35,714 nt of DNA from Arcicella sp. (GTDB lineage: Bacteria; Bacteroidota; Bacteroidia; Cytophagales; Spirosomataceae), in NCBI GenBank assembly GCA_014376355.1, contig JACMRQ010000272.1, positions 1 through 35,714 of the forward strand, written 5' to 3'. The notes under the pieces are model-generated. The model made no database searches. It was not told the origin of the DNA and saw only the letters and a list, made by a program, of their open reading frames with translations. Numbering within the stretch: position 1 is the first letter of the stretch; each line of letters opens with the position of its first letter. Shown piece by piece: positions 1 through 8,790 of the stretch. The translations under genes and the position numbers were made by a program.

Positions 1-76
1 CAGTTATCGAAAAAGTAATGCCCAAACATAGTAGAGACGATAAAAAGTTTTTTTTCATAGTAATTTCGTATTTCCA

Positions 77-141
77 ATTAACGGTCTGACTATCGTCTGA
101 CCTAGTAAACATTTTGGTCAGACGATAGTCAGACCGTTAAT
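77..141. repeat. Perfect 26-bp inverted repeat with a 13-nt loop
   Basis: The left arm (77-102) and right arm (116-141) are exact reverse complements, separated by a 13-nt AT-rich loop. Each arm contains the 7-mer GTCTGAC (or its complement GTCAGAC) twice, 11 bp apart, so four copies fall on about one helical turn each. It lies downstream of the minus-strand flavoenzyme that ends at 200 and could act as its terminator, although no clear T-run follows. It may also be an intergenic palindromic repeat or a protein-binding site. A degenerate half copy lies near 16693-16712. Confidence 0.75.
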
Positions 142-199
142 CCTGTTTTTCCTCGGTGGTTCTCCAATTGATTCTCATCTCCTAAAAAACTTCGCACAC

Positions 200-1552
200 T
201 TAAACATTATAAATATTCAAATCTAAATAAGGATTTCTAAACTTGCCAGTTGGGTCATATTCCTTAATTAGTTTCATAAAATCGTCATATTTTTCATATC
301 GTGAATGTAAATTTTTCGGTGCAATGGTAAACAATTTTCCCCAGTGTGGACGATATTGAAAAGGTATTAAAGTTGATTCAATCATGGGTAATAATTTCAT
401 GACTTCGGCTGTATGTTGTTTCCAAGTAAAATGAATTGCTACCGAATCCTGTTTATAAGCAGTACTCATCCAAAAATTATCCGCCGCAATAGTTCTGATT
501 TCAGTAATCATCAATTCTGGATAAATCAGATTTCCTTTTTTCTCTAAAGCAAGAATAGCTTCCAAAGCGTGTTCTCGTGGAACAAAAAATTCTGACTGTA
601 ATTCCTCACCGCTACTTGGCGTAAAACCCATTTTGAAATGAGGTAATCTTTCGTACCAAACACCAGCAACGCCCATTTGGTCGGTACAATTTTCTGCTGA
701 TAGTTTTGTGATTGGGTGGAGATTTTTTGTAGCGGCTTTTGCTCCAAAAAAATCTTTACCTAAATCCTTTGTATCTAATTCAACTTTACGTTTCACCCAA
801 ACTTGACTAATTTTTTGGTCTTGCCAATTGGTAAATAAACTAACGCTGTAACCGCTTGATAAAATCTCGTCAAAATGGTCTTTCAATGACTGTAAAGGTA
901 AATCTTGAAAGACATCTTGGCGAACTTGATAACTCTTTTGAATATCAAGTGTAAGTTTTGTAACAATTCCTAAAGCTCCCAAATTTACAACCGCTCCATT
1001 AAATTTGTCACCGTCTTTGTCCCGACTCAAATTAATTAAATCACCATTGGCAGTTACAATTTCTAAACTTGAAACCGCTGAGGCTAAATTTCCATTTCCC
1101 ACGCCCGAACCATGCGTTGCCGTTGCACACGCTCCAGCTACAGATATATGAGGGAGAGATGCAAGATTGTGTAAAGCGTAGCCATTTTTATCTAATTCAG
1201 GGGCAAATTGACCATATCTTGCCCCCGCTTCAACGGTCACAGTGTTAGTTTTTTCATCTACCGAAATGACTTTATTGAGATTTTGCGTAGATATTTGGTT
1301 GAGCGGACTATCGGCAATATCATTAAAACAATGACATGAACCCAATGCTTTTTGCTTATCTAAATTCTTAACCAAAGATTGGATTTCTTCCACTGTTTTG
1401 GGTTGGTACAAATTTTCAGCTTTATACTGATAATTTCCAGCCCAGTTCTTGCGAATAGACTTTGGTTTTTTTTGACATGAAATCAATGAAGACGATAATA
1501 AACTACCAGTAACAAAGACGGAGGATGTTTTAATAAATTGGTTTCTTTTCAT
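200..1552 (-). CDS. FAD-dependent alditol oxidase-like lipoprotein
   Basis: This is a 450-residue flavoprotein of the VAO/D-arabinono-lactone oxidase superfamily, closest in feel to alditol or xylitol oxidase. Such enzymes oxidise a sugar alcohol or aldonolactone and pass electrons to O2 or an acceptor. The N-terminal FAD-binding PCMH domain contains GSCHCFNDIADS, in which His74 fits the covalent FAD-histidine of alditol oxidase. The C-terminal substrate domain has the family's HWGKLF motif (His403) and ends with the DPTGKFRNPYL signature. The N-terminus has basic residues, a hydrophobic stretch and LISC (Cys26), which suggests a lipoprotein exported from the cytoplasm; most known alditol oxidases lack this. 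I chose ATG at 1552 because the longer reading starts at TTG (1576) and adds eight residues before the basic n-region. The substrate is not determinable; a generic sugar-lactone oxidase is the main alternative. Confidence 0.82.
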   Translation of the reverse strand: MKRNQFIKTSSVFVTGSLLSSSLISCQKKPKSIRKNWAGNYQYKAENLYQPKTVEEIQSLVKNLDKQKALGSCHCFNDIADSPLNQISTQNLNKVISVDEKTNTVTVEAGARYGQFAPELDKNGYALHNLASLPHISVAGACATATHGSGVGNGNLASAVSSLEIVTANGDLINLSRDKDGDKFNGAVVNLGALGIVTKLTLDIQKSYQVRQDVFQDLPLQSLKDHFDEILSSGYSVSLFTNWQDQKISQVWVKRKVELDTKDLGKDFFGAKAATKNLHPITKLSAENCTDQMGVAGVWYERLPHFKMGFTPSSGEELQSEFFVPREHALEAILALEKKGNLIYPELMITEIRTIAADNFWMSTAYKQDSVAIHFTWKQHTAEVMKLLPMIESTLIPFQYRPHWGKLFTIAPKNLHSRYEKYDDFMKLIKEYDPTGKFRNPYLDLNIYNV

Positions 1553-1725
1553 GGTTATTACAAGTTTTGAATTCAAGTAAACAAAGTAAGACGCAAAGAA
1601 ATAGTTGAAATTATTGAAAATAAAAACCTTAATTCTTTAGATGAAAATTGATTGAATAAAAAATATAAACTGATTTCTAACTATGATTTACTCAAATAAG
1701 AATAGAAAAGTAGAATCTGGGATAA

Positions 1726-2493
1726 TTAATATGGCGAAACCCCAACCGAAGTCCAACCACCATCTACGACCAAATTTTGTCCTGTGATTTGACGAGAAAG
1801 AGGAGATACTAAAAATAAAGAGGCTTGAGCAATGTCTTGAATAGTAGATGGTCGTCCAGAAGGTGTAATTTTTGACCACGTTTTGATATATTCATCATCT
1901 TCCAAAGTGCGTTCCGTCAAAGTTGCTCCAGGCACGATAGTGTTGATATTGATTTGATGGGGAGCTAAGTCTATAATCAAATTTTTGGCTAATTGGTCAA
2001 TTCCTGCTTTCGTCATTCCGTAAGCGGCCAAGTATTTATGAGCAATTTTACCAGTTACAGATGAAGTTAATAAAATACTTCCGCCGTGTGCTTGTAAAAC
2101 CATTTGTTTTGCGGCAGCTTGAGTTAAGAAAAAGGTGCCAAATAAATTCACCTGCAACAGTTTTTGCATAGATTCGGGTTGATAATCAAAAAAATCTCCG
2201 AAGGTTGTAATCCCTGTATTAGCGATGAGAATATCCAATTTACCAAAAGTAGAAACCGTGAATTTTACAATTTCTTCGATGATTGAGATCTCTGAAATAT
2301 CGCCACCAAAAGCCTCACAAATACCGCCAACTTTACGAATTTGTAATGCCGAAGCATGAGCCAAATTTATATCAACATCGTTTAAAATAACTTTTGCCCC
2401 CTGTGACGCTAATTGTTTGGCAACTTCAAAGCCAATTCCGATACCTGCACCCGTTACGATAGCTACTTGATTATGGAAAAGATTATTTTGCAC
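1726..2493 (-). CDS. Short-chain dehydrogenase/reductase (SDR) family
   Basis: This 255-residue protein is a classical SDR that would oxidise or reduce a hydroxyl/keto group with NAD(P). The Rossmann nucleotide motif TGAGIGIG is at residues 14-21. NTG replaces the more usual NAG near residue 92. Asn116 and the S-Y-K catalytic set (Ser145, Tyr158, Lys162 in YGMTK) are present, and the C-terminus has the common TGQNLVVDGGW segment. Asp39/Asp41 after the second strand suggest a preference for NAD over NADP. It is a separate unit between the flavoenzyme and the VOC gene on the same strand. It resembles glucose-1-dehydrogenase or 3-oxoacyl-reductase types, but the substrate cannot be assigned. Confidence 0.85.
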   Translation of the reverse strand: MQNNLFHNQVAIVTGAGIGIGFEVAKQLASQGAKVILNDVDINLAHASALQIRKVGGICEAFGGDISEISIIEEIVKFTVSTFGKLDILIANTGITTFGDFFDYQPESMQKLLQVNLFGTFFLTQAAAKQMVLQAHGGSILLTSSVTGKIAHKYLAAYGMTKAGIDQLAKNLIIDLAPHQININTIVPGATLTERTLEDDEYIKTWSKITPSGRPSTIQDIAQASLFLVSPLSRQITGQNLVVDGGWTSVGVSPY

Positions 2494-2674
2494 GTTATTT
2501 CTTTAAAATTCTTGAATCCAAATTATAGACAGACCTAAACAATTTTCTATTGGTTGCTAAATTAATCAGCTACCTTTTCGCCGTTAAAAGTATTGAATAG
2601 AAGCGCTCATACTGATTACTCTTGCGACAGCAACTACCTTGATTTAGTATTTGACTATCTATCATTTATCAACA

Positions 2675-3643
2675 CTATTTTTGAACGTTTTTATAAATTT
2701 TTCTCGCCGAAGTTCTTCCATCTTCTTGTTGCAATTCAATCTGAAAATTATCAGGACTCATCACAATACAATAGGTATAGGGCGTTGGTTTTTTATTATA
2801 AATCATTCGTTGAGGTTCTACCACTACTTTGTATCTGTTAGCCTTTGCTCCGTAAAATGCCGGTTCAATTTCGTCGTAAAGAAACCCCAAATGATCAATG
2901 TTGGCGACAAATTTCTTTGGATTACGTTCCATCACTTGCTCTCGAACAAGTCCTAAGGCCTCTGGTTCAGACAAAACAAAACGTTGATTTCCAATTTTTA
3001 GTACCGTTGAACGATCAGCTTTGTCAATGATTTCTGCGGCTAAAACGTTTTGATAAAATCTTACATTATCTTCTAAATTATTGACCAAAAGTTGTAAGTG
3101 ATCAATCCCGAATTCTGTTTTCATATTCTTCATATTAGGCCGTTCAACCAATACAATTATGTTGGAATCAAAACCATACATTGCCACCGCATTAACTTCT
3201 GGTTCGGTAGGTAAAGTAAAGTTTTCCGCTGCAAAACCATATCCTGATTTAAGTAATTTTCTCACCGTTTTCCGAATATTCGTTGTGTTAAATGCCACCC
3301 AACGTACGCCATATATGGGAAGATTTGAAGTAGAGGGCTTTACTTTTTCTCGAAAAAGTGGATTTTTGATAGCCAATTTTATACTTGATATTGGTTCTGG
3401 AGAAGAAATGTTAAAAGTAGCTTCGTCGGAGCCAAGAGAAATTAAATCTATGAATGGTAAGGGATTCATTACTTGTTCTGCCATGGAACGACCTTTAAAA
3501 AAGGTTTTAAAATAATTTACAGCAATATTCCTAACGGACGAATCACTGACGTAATAATGGATGTCATCTAACAAAATAGGCTTCTGAGCCATTGCGTTGA
3601 AAGAGAATATTATGAAGCAAAAAACAACAATAATATTTTTCAT
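2675..3643 (-). CDS. Secreted VOC (glyoxalase/dioxygenase-fold) protein
   Basis: This 322-residue protein has a clear Sec signal peptide (about residues 1-19, ending AMA before QK). The mature part carries two VOC-type modules. The first (about 25-170) is degenerate; the second starts at GIDHLQLLVNNLEDNVRFYQ (about residue 180) and runs to FQIELQQ near residue 305. His in DHLQ, His in NIDHLG and Glu in IELQ could be metal ligands, as is usual in the superfamily. Most VOC proteins are cytoplasmic, so export is unusual. It could be a metal-dependent dioxygenase, lyase or binding protein. The next gene upstream on this strand is the hydrolase/deacetylase fusion, separated by a likely terminator, so co-transcription is doubtful. 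Confidence 0.72.
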   Translation of the reverse strand: MKNIIVVFCFIIFSFNAMAQKPILLDDIHYYVSDSSVRNIAVNYFKTFFKGRSMAEQVMNPLPFIDLISLGSDEATFNISSPEPISSIKLAIKNPLFREKVKPSTSNLPIYGVRWVAFNTTNIRKTVRKLLKSGYGFAAENFTLPTEPEVNAVAMYGFDSNIIVLVERPNMKNMKTEFGIDHLQLLVNNLEDNVRFYQNVLAAEIIDKADRSTVLKIGNQRFVLSEPEALGLVREQVMERNPKKFVANIDHLGFLYDEIEPAFYGAKANRYKVVVEPQRMIYNKKPTPYTYCIVMSPDNFQIELQQEDGRTSARKIYKNVQK

Positions 3644-3703
3644 AAGTTTTCCAATCTGATAGTAGGAATTTAATTCAGCAGCTTTAACGGCTTTTTAATT
3701 CAT

Positions 3704-3711
3704 CAAAATTA
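3704..3711 (-). promoter_or_regulatory. Possible Bacteroidota -7 box for the VOC gene
   Basis: On the minus strand this reads TAATTTTG, matching the Bacteroidota -7 consensus TAnnTTTG, about 60 nt before the VOC start codon at 3643. I do not see a convincing TTG at the -33 distance, so this is weak support. Confidence 0.3.
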
Positions 3712-3772
3712 CAAAAAAATTAATTTTTATTCATGGAAAAATAAATATTAGCATAATTGCCAGATACTATAC

Positions 3773-3817
3773 AAACTACTGTAAATCCCGAAATAGGTTT
3801 GGGATTTACAGTGGTTT
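3773..3817 (-). terminator. Hairpin terminator after the hydrolase/deacetylase fusion
   Basis: The arms 3778-3789 and 3801-3812 form a perfect 12-bp stem around an 11-nt loop, and the stem extends to 3773 and 3817 with one mismatch. It begins 13 nt beyond the stop of the minus-strand fusion gene (3830). The T-rich tail on that strand is modest, so termination is likely but not certain. Confidence 0.65.
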
Positions 3818-3829
3818 GTTTTATGTACT

Positions 3830-6169
3830 CTATTTATTCAAAGCATCTTTATAACTCACTAATTGGATGCCTTTTTTCAAGATGGCTTCTTTCACTTTTT
3901 CGCTGGTAAAAATGGTCGTAACATCTTGTCTTCCTTTAGCAACGTCTTCGTATCCAATGTGCGATATTGCCCTTAGTTCGTCATTGTCCAAGCCTGGATG
4001 CTCTACAAATACATAAGTTTTGCCACTTTCTAATTTATCCAACATCGAAATAAATCCTTCAATTCTTTCTTCAGTCGTTTTGTCTTTAAATTCAAAACCT
4101 GTGTAGGCAATATTATTATCTTTTTGAGAATCAGCATCCACCATTTTGAGGTCATACTCTTTCGCAACTCGCTTACATAATTCCTTGATTTCAGGTGTGA
4201 AACCTGTGCTTCCCATGTGTCCAGAGATATGGCTCAATCGTGGGATATATTTTAAGGCCATTTCAATTTGGGCTCTTAACTCTTTTTCATAATCCTCCAT
4301 TTTCCAATCGTTATCCAGAATAGCTTGTTTGGGATAATTATTATTGTGAAAAAGCATTGGGTAAAAATAGCCATCGGAATTTCTAAGGCTTTTGCATTCT
4401 GTTATGGGTCGCCATTTAATGTTATCCCACTCACTGGTAATGGCAAAATGTAAACCCACATCTATTTTAGGATTTTGATTCAATAATTTTACCGCTTCTG
4501 GAAACCAAGGTGACGGCACAATCACTTCAATCGAAGTCTCAATGCCATCGTTGTAGGATTTTATCAAGGCCTCATTTCCCGAATGAGAATATCCCATATC
4601 ATCCCCTCTAATAATTAAATGAGGGGCATTTACCAAATTGTTTCCAATGATGCCTTTAAAAATTGTTCTTTTTTGATTTTTATTGAAAATATTTTGAATA
4701 TCAATATTTACTTTATCATTCTCAAAAGTGCAAGTAATCGTTTCAGTATGTGGACTTTCGATGTATCTCAAGGTCATTTCAAGCGTTTTTTCGTCCTTCC
4801 ACTCATAACTTCCTGCCACTTTGAAAGTGGGTAATCCAATCCGATTTGCTTTTGCTCGTGCCACTAAATAAGGGCCAAATTTTGTTGTTTCTGATAATTC
4901 CCATCTACCAAATCCAAAGGGGATTTTATGGGTAGTTGAATCAGTTTTTAAAGATAAAATACAAACATCATTTTTGAATTCAATATTTGCCCCTTGAAAA
5001 CTTTTTTCACCCGCAATCATACCATAATTTTTGCCAGAAATACTTGATTCTAATGTAGAGTGAATATTTTTAAAAGCTATTGGTAAAGCTAATGAAGCTG
5101 TTTTTTCTTTTAAACTTGCCAATAACTTAGAATTTGTAGGTAACTTTTTGTCCTGAAAAGCGGGCAGTAAATACTTCCAAATCAAGTTGATTTCTCCTTG
5201 CATATCGGGTGCTTCGGCAGTAATGGCAATCACGGCATCTTTCTCTGGCAAAACGATGATAAATTGTCCATTTGCTCCATCGGCACGAAAACCATTATTT
5301 CGACAACGCCACATTTGATAACAATATCCTTGCAACCAATCACTCGAATCTTTGCGAGCTTGGTTGGCATTTGGATCTTGCATGATTTTCATGGTTGAAG
5401 CCTCCTCAACCCATGAGGCTGGTAAAATTTGCTTGCCATTCCACTTTCCTTTTTGTAGAAATAGTTGTCCAAATTTTGCCATATCTTCAGTCTTCAAACG
5501 CAATCCCCAACCACCCGTATTAATCCCTTTTGGGTCAATTTCCCAATCCATGCCATTAATTCCAAGTGGGTCAAATAATCTGGGTTTTAAATAATCAATT
5601 ACTTTCTGGCCTGTCACTTTTTGTACAATGGCAGAAAGCATATACGTTGCAGGAGAATTATACAAAAACTTCGTACCGGGTTGATATTTAATGGGTGTAT
5701 TCAAGAAGTCTCTAACCCAATTATTACTGGTTGCCACAATAGTTGATGGCTCTTTTTCGTGTCCTACGCTCATACTCAAAAGGTCTTTTACCTTCAATTC
5801 CGCTAAGTTTGGGCTGATTACGGTAGGTAAATCTTCTGGAAAAAACGAAATAACTTTATCATTAACCGTCAATTTTCCTTCACTGACGGCAAAGCCAATG
5901 GCAGATGCCGTAAAACTTTTACTGGTAGAATACAAGGTGTGTTTCAAGTCATTGCGATAAGGATTCCACCAGCCTTCCGAAACCACTTTTCCGTGTCTCA
6001 GAATCATGAAGCTGTGTAATTCATGTTTGCTTTTTGAAACGGCATCTATGAAATTATTGATACCTTCCGAAGAAACGCCTTCTGCTTCGGGCGTGCTTCT
6101 TTGCAGAGAAATATTTTTTTGAGCAAATAAATTAATGCTTAAAAAAAGTAAAATGAGTATTTTTTTCAT
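3830..6169 (-). CDS. Serine beta-lactamase-like hydrolase fused to ChbG/YdjC-type deacetylase
   Basis: This is a 779-residue two-enzyme fusion with a Sec signal peptide (about residues 1-16, ending LFAQ). Residues about 25-345 are a class C beta-lactamase/penicillin-binding-like serine hydrolase. The SxxK motif is STSK (Ser81, Lys84), and YNS follows PGTKFL as the likely Tyr motif. Residues about 350-510 are a linker rich in beta-structure. Residues about 515-779 match the ChbG/HpnK (YdjC) carbohydrate deacetylase family: RGDDMG with Asp523/Asp524, GLHFAIT and SGHMGS supply likely metal and catalytic residues. Known ChbG enzymes remove N-acetyl groups from chito-oligosaccharides. The serine hydrolase half may act on an ester or peptide in the periplasm. 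The reading frame is continuous across both domains. The joint substrate is unknown; cell-wall or amino-sugar glycans are an inference. Confidence 0.82.
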   Translation of the reverse strand: MKKILILLFLSINLFAQKNISLQRSTPEAEGVSSEGINNFIDAVSKSKHELHSFMILRHGKVVSEGWWNPYRNDLKHTLYSTSKSFTASAIGFAVSEGKLTVNDKVISFFPEDLPTVISPNLAELKVKDLLSMSVGHEKEPSTIVATSNNWVRDFLNTPIKYQPGTKFLYNSPATYMLSAIVQKVTGQKVIDYLKPRLFDPLGINGMDWEIDPKGINTGGWGLRLKTEDMAKFGQLFLQKGKWNGKQILPASWVEEASTMKIMQDPNANQARKDSSDWLQGYCYQMWRCRNNGFRADGANGQFIIVLPEKDAVIAITAEAPDMQGEINLIWKYLLPAFQDKKLPTNSKLLASLKEKTASLALPIAFKNIHSTLESSISGKNYGMIAGEKSFQGANIEFKNDVCILSLKTDSTTHKIPFGFGRWELSETTKFGPYLVARAKANRIGLPTFKVAGSYEWKDEKTLEMTLRYIESPHTETITCTFENDKVNIDIQNIFNKNQKRTIFKGIIGNNLVNAPHLIIRGDDMGYSHSGNEALIKSYNDGIETSIEVIVPSPWFPEAVKLLNQNPKIDVGLHFAITSEWDNIKWRPITECKSLRNSDGYFYPMLFHNNNYPKQAILDNDWKMEDYEKELRAQIEMALKYIPRLSHISGHMGSTGFTPEIKELCKRVAKEYDLKMVDADSQKDNNIAYTGFEFKDKTTEERIEGFISMLDKLESGKTYVFVEHPGLDNDELRAISHIGYEDVAKGRQDVTTIFTSEKVKEAILKKGIQLVSYKDALNK

Positions 6170-6234
6170 TAGTTGTTTGGAGTGTGATTAAGTTGGATTT
6201 TTGAATATTTATCTTTGTGTTAGAATTATTAATT

Positions 6235-6242
6235 CAAAGGTA
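6235..6242 (-). promoter_or_regulatory. Possible -7 promoter box for the fusion hydrolase
   Basis: On the minus strand this reads TACCTTTG, an exact match to the Bacteroidota TAnnTTTG consensus, about 66 nt ahead of the start codon at 6169. No good TTG -33 element is visible upstream. It lies in the divergent region shared with the plus-strand MFS gene. Confidence 0.35.
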
Positions 6243-6369
6243 AGAATAATTTTATTTTACTGATTCATCCTACTTAATGATAGGTAGAAAATATTTTATA
6301 ATATGAACCCATTAATAAATATCGTAGTTTACACAATAAGTTATAACCTCATATTACACACTTTTAAGA

Positions 6370-7650
6370 ATGTTTCAGCACAGTATCCAGAACCCACCCA
6401 TAACCTTTAATTGGAAGATGAAATATTACCCGTGGATAATATGCTTTTCTGGACTTTTAATATTAATTGTTGTTAATGGACTGACTACCACCTCATTATC
6501 AGTTTTCGATAAGGCATTTTTAGATGAGTTTCATTGGACTCGTGAAGAATTAAAAGTTAGAGAATCAATAACGAATGGTGTAACACTATTATTTATTTTT
6601 ATATCAGGAGTAATCATTGATAAAATCAGGGTAAAAAAAATGCTTCTCTTTGGAACCTTGACTTTGACCTTGACTTTGGCAAGTTATAGTTTTATTCACA
6701 ATAAATTTGAAGCCTATCTTGTTCATTTCTTTTTAGGTATTTCAATGATTACGGCAGGGTCAGTTTCTTGCATAATTTTAGTTTCTTCTTGGTTTAATGA
6801 TAAGAGAGGATTAGCCATCGGCATTGTTTTAATCGGTACGAGTCTGGGAAGTGCCATTTTTTCACCCTTAAATACTTTTTTATTACAAGATTATGGATGG
6901 CGACAAGCCTTTCAAATCCTTTCAATTTTTCCTTTGATTGCTTTTTTTTACATTTATTTCTTCGTAAAAAACTCCCCATCCGATATCGGCATATTTGCTT
7001 TAGGATTCAATAAATCTACAAAAGATACCTCCAATGTAGATTTATTAAAACAAGGAATGTCGTATAAAGAAGCCACAAAAACCCATCTTTTTTGGCTAAT
7101 TTGCCTTTGTGGATTTTGTACTTTTTATAGTTTGGTTGGAACGATTGCTAATGTATTTCTGCACGTGGTTGAATTAGGATTTTCAGTTAAAAAGGCCAGT
7201 TATTATTTAACATTTTACTTTTTAATCGCTGGTTTAAGTAAGTTATTTATATCTTTATTCTCTGATTACTTAAATCCTTACATCGTTTTTTCAACTTGCT
7301 GTTTGTTAATGATTTTAGGAATATTGGGGCTATCAACAATGGATAAAACGCTTATATCCTTGTCAATCACCTTATTATCAATTAGTTGGGGAGGAATTTA
7401 CTCTTTATATAATTTAATTATTATTAAAAGTTTTGGATTAAAAGAAGCGGGGAAAATCAATGGAACAATTAGTATGTTTGAAGGTGGAGGTGCATTTTTA
7501 GGACCATTTCTAACGGCAAAATTATTTAACATAGAAGGGTCATATCAAATTCCATTTTTTGTAAATGCGGCTTTGATAGGCTTTGTGTTTATCATTTCCA
7601 TAAAATTCAAATCTTACGTAAATAAACTTCAACCCACTAAAATACAATAA
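6370..7650 (+). CDS. Major facilitator superfamily transporter
   Basis: This 426-residue, very hydrophobic protein has about twelve predicted membrane helices, a typical MFS length. After helix 2, the loop DKIRVKK resembles the MFS cytoplasmic signature between helices 2 and 3. SWFNDKRGLAIGI between helices 4 and 5 resembles the monocarboxylate or oxalate/formate-type (OFA/MCT) subgroup, which often has WF..RG.A.G. The cargo is therefore probably a small organic acid or related metabolite, but this is inference. An internal ATG at 6418 (residue 17) could be the true start, since the first sixteen residues are not membrane-like. It is followed after only 3 nt by the MalY/PatB gene, so the two are very likely co-transcribed. 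Confidence 0.85.
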   Translation: MFQHSIQNPPITFNWKMKYYPWIICFSGLLILIVVNGLTTTSLSVFDKAFLDEFHWTREELKVRESITNGVTLLFIFISGVIIDKIRVKKMLLFGTLTLTLTLASYSFIHNKFEAYLVHFFLGISMITAGSVSCIILVSSWFNDKRGLAIGIVLIGTSLGSAIFSPLNTFLLQDYGWRQAFQILSIFPLIAFFYIYFFVKNSPSDIGIFALGFNKSTKDTSNVDLLKQGMSYKEATKTHLFWLICLCGFCTFYSLVGTIANVFLHVVELGFSVKKASYYLTFYFLIAGLSKLFISLFSDYLNPYIVFSTCCLLMILGILGLSTMDKTLISLSITLLSISWGGIYSLYNLIIIKSFGLKEAGKINGTISMFEGGGAFLGPFLTAKLFNIEGSYQIPFFVNAALIGFVFIISIKFKSYVNKLQPTKIQ

Positions 7651-7653
7651 TTT

Positions 7654-8790
7654 ATGAATTACAATTTCGACGAAGTTATCAATAGAAAAAATACTGATTC
7701 ATTCAAATGGGATTTTTTCCAAGACCCCGAAGAAACAATCCCCATGCCCGTAGCGGACATGGATTTCCGAAGTGCCGAACCTATTCTGCAAGCCCTTCGT
7801 GAAGTTACCGAACATGGCGTTTTTGGTTATTCAATTGTTCCAGAAGAATTAAAAGATATTCTTCAAAAAAGACTTGAACGACTTTACGGTTGGAAAACTG
7901 AAAAAGAATGGCAGGTTTGGATTCCTGGATTGGTTCCTGCCATCACGGCAACTTGCAGAGCGATTGGTGAAATTGGAGATGCTGTTATTACTTCAATTCC
8001 TGTTTATCATCCCTTCCATCTTGCACCGGGTTATGTAGGAAAAAAATTGCAGACTTTCCCATTAATTGAAGTCGATAATCGTTGGACTTTTGATTTTGAA
8101 GCACTTGAAAAGGCAATAACGGAAGACACAAAATTATTCATGCTGTGCAATCCGTATAATCCCGCAGGAACTGTTTTTACACAAGAAGAATTAGAAAAAT
8201 TAGCAGAAATTTGTCAGCGTCATAACCTGATTATTTGTTCGGATGAAATACATTGTGATTTAATTTTGGATAAAAATAAAAAGCATATCCCGATTGCCAG
8301 TTTAAGTCAAGTGACTGAAAACATGACAATAACTTTATTAGCCCCTTCAAAAACATTCAATATTGCAGGGTTGGGATGTTCCGTTGCGATTATTCCAAAT
8401 CCCGAATTGAGGCAAAAATTCAATGCTGCTAAAGATGGTTTTTTTCCTCCACTTCCCCGGCATTCAATGGTAGCGGCAATGGCTGCTTATCGAGATTGTG
8501 AAGATTGGCGTTTGCAATTAATTGATTATTTAAGGGCAAATCACGATTATATGTTTCAAGCATTAAATGGTTATAAAGGTTTGAAAATGCTCCCCCTCGA
8601 AGCCACTTATTTAGCTTGGATTGATGCTCGAGAAACAGGTATTGAGGATATTCAAGAAAGAATTTTGAAAGCTGGCGTGAGATTAATTGATGGCAAAACA
8701 TTCATGGGTGAAGGCTTTTTACGGTTAAATTTTGCTTGTCCAAAATCAGTTTTGGAGGAAGCGGTGAAAAGAATTAAATCGGCTTTTTGA
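7654..8790 (+). CDS. MalY/PatB family PLP-dependent C-S lyase
   Basis: This 378-residue fold-type I PLP enzyme belongs to the MalY/PatB group, whose members cleave C-S bonds (cystathionine beta-lyase) and in a few cases act as aminotransferases or regulators. Visible family marks are PMPVADMDF near residue 31, NPYNPAG near 166-172, SDEIHCDL with Asp197 that contacts the pyridine nitrogen, and APSKTFNIAG with Lys233 as the Schiff-base lysine. The late FLRLNFACP motif contains the carboxylate-binding arginine. The length is normal for the family. It sits 3 nt after an MFS gene, which suggests that the carrier moves an amino acid, a sulfur compound or a keto-acid product. Methionine biosynthesis or sulfide release is the likely role; true substrate unproven. 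Confidence 0.87.
   Translation: MNYNFDEVINRKNTDSFKWDFFQDPEETIPMPVADMDFRSAEPILQALREVTEHGVFGYSIVPEELKDILQKRLERLYGWKTEKEWQVWIPGLVPAITATCRAIGEIGDAVITSIPVYHPFHLAPGYVGKKLQTFPLIEVDNRWTFDFEALEKAITEDTKLFMLCNPYNPAGTVFTQEELEKLAEICQRHNLIICSDEIHCDLILDKNKKHIPIASLSQVTENMTITLLAPSKTFNIAGLGCSVAIIPNPELRQKFNAAKDGFFPPLPRHSMVAAMAAYRDCEDWRLQLIDYLRANHDYMFQALNGYKGLKMLPLEATYLAWIDARETGIEDIQERILKAGVRLIDGKTFMGEGFLRLNFACPKSVLEEAVKRIKSAF

Noticed and set aside
1552-1576. TTG start at 1576 for the flavoenzyme
   Set aside because: It adds eight residues before a typical basic n-region of the signal peptide; ATG at 1552 fits better.
3159-3515. Plus-strand open frame of 118 codons over the VOC gene
   Set aside because: It is the shadow of the minus-strand VOC coding sequence and has no domain-like pattern.
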